A stretch of DNA of 11,234 nucleotides. Source: Chloroflexota bacterium (lineage in GTDB: Bacteria > Chloroflexota > Limnocylindria > Limnocylindrales > CSP1-4). This document shows positions 6,440-11,234 of this stretch, in pieces. The notes under the pieces are model-generated. The model ran no database searches, was not told the DNA's origin, and saw only the letters and a list, made by a program, of their open reading frames with translations. Made by a program: the position numbers and the translations under genes. Location: NCBI GenBank assembly GCA_013696945.1, contig JACCXQ010000252.1, positions 1 through 11,234 on the forward strand, in the 5' to 3' direction. The number at the start of each line of letters is the position of its first letter. Within the stretch, counting starts at the first letter, position 1.

Positions 6440-6459
6440 GGGCGTGTGCCCCCGACACG
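6427..6459 (+). terminator. Hairpin spanning the stop codon of the GGDEF/EAL gene
   Basis: CGTGTCGG (6427-6434) and CCGACACG (6452-6459) form a perfect 8-bp stem with a 17-nt loop containing the TGA at 6437. No T-run follows, so an intrinsic terminator is only a possibility. Confidence 0.3.
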
Positions 6460-6499
6460 GACCGGGGTCGGCCCCTGAACGCGCGGCTCGCAGCGGCTA

Positions 6500-6523
6500 A
6501 CGTGTCGCGCGTGGAAGACACGT
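6500..6523. promoter_or_regulatory. Inverted repeat ACGTGTC-N10-GACACGT upstream of the oxidoreductase gene
   Basis: A perfect 7-bp inverted repeat (6500-6506 and 6517-6523), spanning 24 bp in the 118-bp gap before the oxidoreductase gene, could be a dimeric repressor operator. TAACGT (6498-6503) overlaps its left arm and fits a TANNNT -10, so binding here would block that promoter. The regulator is not identifiable. Confidence 0.35.
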
Positions 6524-6561
6524 GCGGGCAGTCCTCTGATCAGCCCGCCATGCCGCGATGA
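6511..6561 (+). CDS. Possible 16-residue upstream peptide overlapping the oxidoreductase start
   Basis: A GTG at 6511 lies 7 nt after the putative -10 TAACGT (6498-6503), the spacing of leaderless genes. It opens a 16-codon frame (VEDTCGQSSDQPAMPR) whose TGA overlaps the oxidoreductase ATG as ATGA. This would allow translational coupling, which could explain why the oxidoreductase lacks a Shine-Dalgarno sequence. The frame is short enough to be chance. Confidence 0.18.
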   Translation: MEDTCGQSSDQPAMPR

Positions 6562-7469
6562 GCCGCCGGCCGCTCAAGATAGGCGTGCAGCTCCCGGAGG
6601 TCGAGCGCGAGACCAGCTGGCCGGAGCTCCGCCTCATGGCCACGACGGCCGAGGAGGTCGGGCTCGACTCGCTGTGGGTAGGCGATCATCTGCTCTACCG
6701 GGAGCCGGGCACCCCGGCACGCGGTCCGTGGGAGGCATGGTCGATGCTGGCCGCGCTGGCCGCCGTGACGACGCGTGTCGCCATCGGGCCACTCGTCGCC
6801 GCCACGAGCTTCCATAACCCGGCGATGCTCGCCAAGAAGGCCGCAACGGTCGATGAGATCACCGGCGGCCGGCTGATCCTGGGCCTGGGTGCCGGCTGGA
6901 ACGAGGTGGAGTACCGAGCGTTCGGGTACCCGTTCGACCAGCGCGTCTCGCGGTTCGAGGAGGCGTTCACGATAATCCGCACCCTCCTCCGTGACGGCGC
7001 CATCGACTTTGACGGCCGCTTCTACAAGGTCCGCGATTGCGAGCTGCGGCCGCGTGGTCCGCGGGCCGAAGGGCCGCCGCTCATGGTCGGTTCGATCGGC
7101 CAGAAGATGCTGGGCACCACGCTGCCACACGTCGACTCATGGAACGCCTGGTACAGCTGGTACGGCAACTCGGCCGACGGCTACCCACAGCTCCGGGACA
7201 CCATCGATGATGCATGTCAGGCCGTCGGACGTGATCCCTCGACGGTGGAGCGGACAGTGGCGGTGCTCATCCGGCTGCCCGGGGGCACCGGCCGCGAGCA
7301 GGGGGACCGTGTCTCGGCACCGCCCGTGCCCGTCGAAGAGGCGGCTCGGGTGCTGCTCCAGCTGGCGTCCCACGGCGTCGCCCATGTCCAGCTCGTACTG
7401 GATCCGATCACGGTCGAGTCGATCGAGGCCCTGGCGCCGATGCTCAGCGAGCTGTCGACGAACGCCTGA
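6558..7469 (+). CDS. Luciferase-like (LLM class) oxidoreductase, probably F420-dependent
   Basis: This predicted cytoplasmic flavin- or F420-dependent TIM-barrel oxidoreductase has 303 residues, within the usual 280-350. The N-terminal strand KIGVQLPE (7-14) and EEVGLDSLWVGDHL (32-45) are characteristic. They are followed by TRVAIGPLV (72-80), SFHNPAMLAKKAATVDE (84-100) and GGRLILGLGAGWNEVEY (103-119), the block most diagnostic of the F420-dependent LLM group. After it come REEF-like SRFEEAF (131-137) and the substrate-side strand PPLMVGSIG (173-181). The substrate cannot be predicted; relatives act on sugars, alcohols, methylene-H4MPT or xenobiotics. If it uses F420, the host must make this cofactor, but no F420 gene is visible here. 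The start at ATG 6558 has no Shine-Dalgarno sequence. The 3' end overlaps the convergent DinB-like gene by 26 bp. Confidence 0.88.
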   Translation: MSRRPLKIGVQLPEVERETSWPELRLMATTAEEVGLDSLWVGDHLLYREPGTPARGPWEAWSMLAALAAVTTRVAIGPLVAATSFHNPAMLAKKAATVDEITGGRLILGLGAGWNEVEYRAFGYPFDQRVSRFEEAFTIIRTLLRDGAIDFDGRFYKVRDCELRPRGPRAEGPPLMVGSIGQKMLGTTLPHVDSWNAWYSWYGNSADGYPQLRDTIDDACQAVGRDPSTVERTVAVLIRLPGGTGREQGDRVSAPPVPVEEAARVLLQLASHGVAHVQLVLDPITVESIEALAPMLSELSTNA

Positions 7470-7918
7470 GCTCGACTACCCACTCGCGGAGCCGGGGCAG
7501 GTGCTCGTCGTAGTGCTCGGCGCCGGCCTTCCGGAGCACCCTCCGCGTCGGTCGTCCTGCGGGGCAACGAGGCCCACGCGGACAGCATGCGTGAGCGGGA
7601 TGCGGTGGCCTGGATCCGGACGATCTCGAGCGGGACGTCGGCCATGTCGGCCAGGAAGCGCGCGTTCATGGCATCGATGTCGATCTCGTCGGCCCGGAAA
7701 GTACCGGACCGGATCTGCTCGAGCACCGCCCCGGCCTCGGCCAGCCACGCCCCGATGTACGCCAGCATGTCCTTGGCCGACCAGCTCTCCTCGAAGTATC
7801 CCGCGGTCATCGCCTGGCTCGGAGTGAGCGAGGCCATCAGGTCGGACAGCTCGCCCCAGCGCCGCCGCTCGAGCGCGAGCTCAGCAGGATCGATCGCCGA
7901 TCCGGCGTCGTCTGTCAT
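7444..7918 (-). CDS. DinB-like four-helix protein interrupted by an apparent single-base frameshift
   Basis: The ATG at 7918 follows GGAGG (7928-7924) with a 5-nt spacer. The frame encodes a DinB/maleylpyruvate-isomerase-N-like protein: GELSDLMASLTPSQ, SWSAKDMLAYIGAWLAEAG and ASRSRMLSAWASLP. It then leaves the family pattern and reads Arg/Pro-rich nonsense to a stop at 7217. The expected C-terminus (AGAEHYDEHLPRLREWV) is present in the next frame. Removing one C from CCC at 7539-7541 joins both parts into a 157-residue protein ending at 7444, the normal length for the family. His134 and His138 would be two of the three usual metal ligands; the first is replaced by Tyr54 (LAYIGAW, usually LAHI). 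Family members are often metal-dependent, thiol-linked enzymes, but the function here is unknown. The extra base is either a real inactivating mutation or a sequencing error. Confidence 0.7.
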
Positions 7919-8062
7919 CCCAGCCTCCGTCCCGCTAAGCGCGATCCCGCGGCGCAAAGAGACGCTGACAGGGTACTCGGCCTGCATCCGTCCGGGCGTC
8001 GCATCGCAGCGACATGTCAATAAGGGGTAGACGGGGCTATGTCGGCCTTGCATACTGACCCT

Positions 8063-8252
8063 CGACGCCCCAGCGTCGTCGCCGCTCCACAACCGAACAA
8101 GCCGTACCAGCCGTGGCCGGACACCAGTCCGGCAGCACCACACCCTGCCCCAGCGGGGGTCGGTGTCGGGTCCGCGCGACCGGGTCGTTCGTCGCGCGTG
8201 CCCTCCTGCGCTCGTCGGCCTCAGCTGGCCGCCGCAGAGCCCGTGCGCACGG
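8063..8252 (+). promoter_or_regulatory. Hairpin-rich leader region upstream of the secreted-protein gene
   Basis: The gene-free stretch 7919-8270 contains a run of perfect inverted repeats. They are CGACGC/GCGTCG (8063-8078, loop 4), GCCGGAC/GTCCGGC (8116-8133, loop 4), CCCC/GGGG (8148-8158, loop 3), CGCGCGAC/GTCGCGCG (8173-8198, loop 10), CGGCC/GGCCG (8216-8231, loop 6) and the 12-bp palindrome CCGTGCGCACGG (8241-8252). The last ends 2 nt before the ribosome binding site. A smaller palindrome, GACATGTC, lies at 8011-8018. No protein frame here looks real, no known riboswitch was recognised, and no convincing promoter was found. GC-rich DNA folds easily, so structure conservation is untested. 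Confidence 0.35.
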
Positions 8253-8254
8253 TC

Positions 8255-8262
8255 AGGGGGAG
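8255..8262 (+). promoter_or_regulatory. Ribosome binding site that decides the secreted-protein start
   Basis: AGGGGGAG lies 8 nt before the GTG at 8271. This start places a basic n-region and hydrophobic core at the N-terminus, as a signal peptide needs, whereas starting at 8163 would add 36 residues of unlikely sequence. Confidence 0.55.
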
Positions 8263-8270
8263 AACCAGCC

Positions 8271-9179
8271 GTGTTCGTTCGAAGCCGTGGCGCTCAGCGC
8301 GCGCCGTTCGTCCACCGTGGCCGGACCGTGGGCCGTGGCCCGTCGCTTCTGGTCATCATCGTGCTCGCCGCCGTGTCCGGCATGACGCTGGTCCTCGGTG
8401 GGGCGCCGTCCCCGGCACGCGCTGCAGGCGGTCAGCCCAAGGCAGTCGTCATCGTCGGGCCCGGCTCAGGATCCACGTCGGAGTTCCTCAACGAGGGTGA
8501 GCTCATCGCCGACCAGGCAGCGGTCGCCGGCATGGCCGTCAGCCGCATCTTCCATCCGAACGCGACGTGGAAGCGTGTCAAGGAAGCGACCCTGGGCGCG
8601 AACCTCGTCGTCTACTTCGGCCACGGCAACGGCTGGCCGAGCCCCTATCCCCCGTTCCAGGAGGACACCAAGGACGGCTTCGGACTGAACGGGTACGAAG
8701 GCGCCTCGCAGTACTCCACGACCTACTACGGCGGCAACAAGATCCGTGCGAAGCTGCGCCTTGCGGACGATGCCGTCGTGATCATCTACCGCGCCTGTTA
8801 CTCGGCCGGGAACGGCGAGGATGGTTCGCCCATCCCATCCCAGAGTGTGGCTATCAAGCGGGTCGACAACTTCGCCGCGGCGTTCCTCCATCCTGATGTC
8901 GGAGCCGGCGTCGTGATGGCCTACCGTACCAAGCAGTGGATCGACTTTCCGGCGGGCCTGATGCTCCCCGGTCGGACCATGGACGACGTCTTCCGGACGC
9001 CAAGCTCGAAGCCCTCCTGGTCGATGAGCGGCTGGATCGGCACCAACGACATCTTTGCCGATTCCGTGCGAACGTCCGGCGCGCGCCTGCACCTCGACAA
9101 GCACCCCACCCTTGGCTACTCGAGGGCGGTCTCCGGATCGCTGGGCCTGACTACGGACGCTTGGCGGCTGGGCGAGTGA
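8271..9179 (+). CDS. Secreted protein with a caspase/gingipain-like (clan CD) His-Cys pattern
   Basis: From GTG 8271 there are 302 residues. Residues 1-25 are basic, 26-44 are hydrophobic (LLVIIVLAAVSGMTLVL) and SPARA ends near 51, giving a long Sec signal peptide or a membrane anchor. The rest follows the order of a caspase-like fold. It starts with the strand KAVVIVGPG (57-65) and a helix around EFLNEGELIADQAAVAG. Next is NATWKRVKEATLGANLVVYFGHGNG with His118, then a long polar loop. DDAVVIIYRACYSAG follows with Cys176, then FAAAFLHPDVGAGVVMAYRT. A hydrophobic strand ending in His-Gly and a second ending in Ala-Cys is the dyad signature of clan CD peptidases and CHAT domains. The C-terminal 80 residues (SWSMSGWIGTND, HLDKHPTLGYSR) are unrecognised. 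I know no named family that fits; a protease function is inference. The gene stands alone, converging on the GH15 gene with a 37-bp gap. Confidence 0.7.
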   Translation: MFVRSRGAQRAPFVHRGRTVGRGPSLLVIIVLAAVSGMTLVLGGAPSPARAAGGQPKAVVIVGPGSGSTSEFLNEGELIADQAAVAGMAVSRIFHPNATWKRVKEATLGANLVVYFGHGNGWPSPYPPFQEDTKDGFGLNGYEGASQYSTTYYGGNKIRAKLRLADDAVVIIYRACYSAGNGEDGSPIPSQSVAIKRVDNFAAAFLHPDVGAGVVMAYRTKQWIDFPAGLMLPGRTMDDVFRTPSSKPSWSMSGWIGTNDIFADSVRTSGARLHLDKHPTLGYSRAVSGSLGLTTDAWRLGE

Positions 9180-9216
9180 CGGCGGCCCGCACGCCGCACG
9201 GGGTTGCCCTGCCGAA

Positions 9217-11234
9217 CTAGCGCGACGGTGAGCGGCGTTTCTGCGGGCGGCGGGGGGCGCTGCGGCCATGGCCGCCGGTACGCGCCGGCCCGTGGGCGTC
9301 GCTCCGACGCTCCTCGGGCGGTGCGTGCACGGGCGAACGCGGCGACAGGGGCGCGGGCGAGCCGGAGACCTGCTCCGCCTGGATGACGTGCATCACCGCG
9401 TTGATGAGTGCCAGGTGCGTGAACGCCTGCGGGAAGTTGCCAAGGTGGCGTCCCGTCCCGGGGTCGATCTGCTCACCGAAGAGTCCGAGCGCGCTGGCGT
9501 AGGAGAGCATCTTCTCGCAGAGGCGCCTTGCCCGACGGATCTCGCCGATCTCGACGAGCGCCGACACGAGCCAGAACGAGCAGATGGCGAACGTCCCCTC
9601 CTCGCCGGTCAGCCCATCGTCGGTCTGCTCGACGCGATACCGAAGGACCATCCCGTCGACCGAGAGCTCGTCGGCGATCGCCAGCACCGTGGCGCGGATG
9701 CGAGGGTCATCGGGCGGCAGGAAGCGGACGAGCGGCATCAGCAGGAGCGAGGCATCGAGCGCATCGGTCCCGTAGTGCTGCGTGAAGACGCCGCGTCCAT
9801 CCATGCCGTTGGCAAGGATGTCGGCGCGGATCTCTTCCGCCGATGCCTCCCACTGCGCGGCCTGTTCGGCATCCTCCCTGATCCGAGCGAGGCGAGCCCC
9901 GCGGTCGAGCGCCACCCAGCACATCAGCTTCGATGAGGTGAAGTGCTGCGGCTCGCCACGCACCTCCCAGATGCCACGGTCCGGCTGGCGCCAATGCTCC
10001 AGCGCAGCTTCGACCTGGCGGACGAGGATGGGCCACACACGCTCGTCGAGGTGGTCGCGTGATCTCGTATGGAGGTAGACCGAATCCAGCACGGCTCCCC
10101 AGACGTCGTGCTGCCGCTGGTCGAACGCGGCATTCCCGACACGGACCGGCCGGGCGCCCTCGTAGCCGTCGAGGTGGTCGAGGGTCCGCTCCTGGGGCAC
10201 CGCCTCGCCATCGATGGCGTACATGACCCGCAGGGACTCGTCGCGCTCGGCGACATCGGCGATGAAGTACAGGTAGTCGTTCGCCTCCCAGTCGAAGCCC
10301 AGCGTGTAGAGGCCCCAGAGGGCGAACGTCGAGTCCCGGATCCAGGAGAAGCGGTAGTCCCAGTTCCGTTCGCCGCCGGGCGTCTCCGGCAGCGATGTCG
10401 TGGCGGCCGCGACGACAGCGCCGCTCGGCGCGTAGGTCAGGCCCTTCAACGTCAGCGCGGAACGCTGGAGATGGGTCCGCCACGGGTGATCCGGGAACTG
10501 GCCGCGGGCCAGCCAGTGCTGCCAGTGATGCGCTGTCCAGACGAGGCGCTTGTAGGCGTCCTCGTAGGTTCGCGGGGGCTGCGGCCTCCCCCATGACAGC
10601 GCGCAGAAGCGCGTCTCGCCTTCCTTTATGAGCGACCGAGCGATCGCGCGCGGTCCCTCGAAGCCCAGGTTCAGGTCGCTTGTCAGAGTCAGCTCGAGCT
10701 CCGAGCCCGGAGCCCGGCAGGCGCCCTGGTGATAGCCCGAGTCGGAGTACTCCCAGCGACCCAGCGTGAGACCGTACTCGAAGACCGGCTCACAGTCGAG
10801 GGCTAGCTGCATCTCACCGTTCACGCAGCGGACCGTCCGAACGAGCATGTGCGACGCGTCGTAGTCGGTCGGCGCACGGCGCTGCGAATGCGATCGCTCG
10901 GTCTCGTGGTCCCACGGCCCGATCAGCAGGACGTCGCGGATGATGACCCAGCCGGTCGGCGTCCCCCAGCTCGTCTCGAGGACCATCGTCCCGGGCAGGT
11001 ACCGACGTGCCGCGGGCACGGTGATGTCAGCCGGTCCGAAGCGGAATGCGCCCGCGTCCCGATCGAGGAGCGCCCCGAAGACGCTCGGCGAATCCATGCG
11101 TGGCAGACATAGCCACTCGATGTTGCCGCTCGGCGCGACGAGGGCCGTGGTCTCGCAGTCGGACAGGAAGCCGTAATCGCCGATCGGTGGGAAAGGTGAG
11201 CGCCCGACGTAGAGATCGTTCGTGGGCCAGCCGT
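9217..11234 (-). CDS. Glycoside hydrolase family 15 (glucoamylase/trehalase-like), 5' end outside the window
   Basis: The frame stays open to the right edge, and the conserved GH15 start IGDYGFLSDCETTALVAP lies upstream of the ATG at 11097, so that ATG is internal and the gene is partial. About 670 residues are visible. Numbered from 11097, an N-terminal beta-sandwich (about 1-200) is followed by an (alpha/alpha)6 barrel. The barrel shows ERNWDYRFSWIRDS (243-256), GYEGARPVRVGNAA (311-324), GIWEVRGEPQHFTSSK with catalytic acid Glu378 (375-390), GEEGTFAICSFW with the catalytic base Glu499/Glu500, and HLGNFPQAFTHLAL (551-564). These hydrolyse alpha-glucosidic bonds by inversion. Bacterial members of this architecture include glucoamylases and mycobacterial-type trehalases, and sequence alone does not decide. 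No signal peptide can be judged because the start is missing. After residue 577 comes a roughly 50-residue Pro/Arg/Ser-rich tail outside the family fold. Confidence 0.93.
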   Translation of the reverse strand, partial: GWPTNDLYVGRSPFPPIGDYGFLSDCETTALVAPSGNIEWLCLPRMDSPSVFGALLDRDAGAFRFGPADITVPAARRYLPGTMVLETSWGTPTGWVIIRDVLLIGPWDHETERSHSQRRAPTDYDASHMLVRTVRCVNGEMQLALDCEPVFEYGLTLGRWEYSDSGYHQGACRAPGSELELTLTSDLNLGFEGPRAIARSLIKEGETRFCALSWGRPQPPRTYEDAYKRLVWTAHHWQHWLARGQFPDHPWRTHLQRSALTLKGLTYAPSGAVVAAATTSLPETPGGERNWDYRFSWIRDSTFALWGLYTLGFDWEANDYLYFIADVAERDESLRVMYAIDGEAVPQERTLDHLDGYEGARPVRVGNAAFDQRQHDVWGAVLDSVYLHTRSRDHLDERVWPILVRQVEAALEHWRQPDRGIWEVRGEPQHFTSSKLMCWVALDRGARLARIREDAEQAAQWEASAEEIRADILANGMDGRGVFTQHYGTDALDASLLLMPLVRFLPPDDPRIRATVLAIADELSVDGMVLRYRVEQTDDGLTGEEGTFAICSFWLVSALVEIGEIRRARRLCEKMLSYASALGLFGEQIDPGTGRHLGNFPQAFTHLALINAVMHVIQAEQVSGSPAPLSPRSPVHAPPEERRSDAHGPARTGGHGRSAPRRPQKRRSPSR

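Noticed and set aside
8039..8500. 153-codon plus-strand frame in the leader of the secreted-protein gene
   Set aside because: It overlaps the secreted gene's signal peptide region in another frame. Its product is Pro/Arg-rich and featureless, and it runs through the hairpins.
9707..10594. 295-codon minus-strand frame inside the GH15 gene
   Set aside because: It is a shifted reading of the same strand as GH15, whose own frame holds all catalytic motifs.
1..11234. Mobile element, CRISPR array, tRNA or rRNA
   Set aside because: I saw no transposase or integrase motifs, no regularly spaced repeats, and no tRNA-like T-loop with matching arms. Negative by eye only.

Overview
The window is GC-rich, with strong G/C preference at third codon positions and short intergenic gaps. 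It carries ordinary bacterial housekeeping genes together with an F420-type luciferase-like oxidoreductase, a helix-turn-helix/TPR regulator and a GH15 glycosidase. This mix fits a free-living, high-GC Chloroflexota lineage (Limnocylindria/Ellin6529-like) best, with Actinomycetota as the alternative. That assignment is inference: there is no rRNA or other taxonomic marker here.

Layout from left to right. Positions 1-122 may hold the end of a gene that starts outside the window. A beta-CASP metallo-beta-lactamase ribonuclease (196-1707, minus) is divergent from an enoyl-ACP reductase, fabI (1758-2537, plus). fabI converges on a DEDDh exonuclease (2550-3098, minus). Upstream of the exonuclease, on the same strand, lies a 54-codon gene for a small secreted peptide (3162-3326). 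It is divergent from a 457-residue XRE/TPR regulator (3542-4915). A protein with a degenerate GGDEF and an EAL domain follows (start uncertain, 4925 or 5108, to 6439), then a luciferase-like oxidoreductase (6558-7469, plus). A DinB-like gene (7444-7918, minus) looks broken by one extra base. A secreted protein with a caspase-like His/Cys pattern (8271-9179, plus) has a long leader full of inverted repeats. A GH15 glycosidase (9217 to the right edge, minus) is cut at its 5' end.

The most interesting part is 3162-6439. A small exported peptide is encoded back-to-back with an HTH+TPR protein, and the shared promoter region holds six copies of the pentamer TTGAC/GTCAA within 95 bp. The layout resembles the peptide-pheromone/regulator pairs of the RRNPP type known from Firmicutes (Rgg-SHP, PlcR-PapR). 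The 7-mer AGTCAAG recurs next to the -10 of a good sigma70-like promoter before the GGDEF/EAL gene. This suggests, but does not prove, a circuit from peptide to regulator to cyclic-di-GMP metabolism. The second candidate for novelty is the secreted clan-CD-like protein and its hairpin-rich leader.

I saw no tRNA, rRNA, CRISPR array, insertion sequence or integrase.
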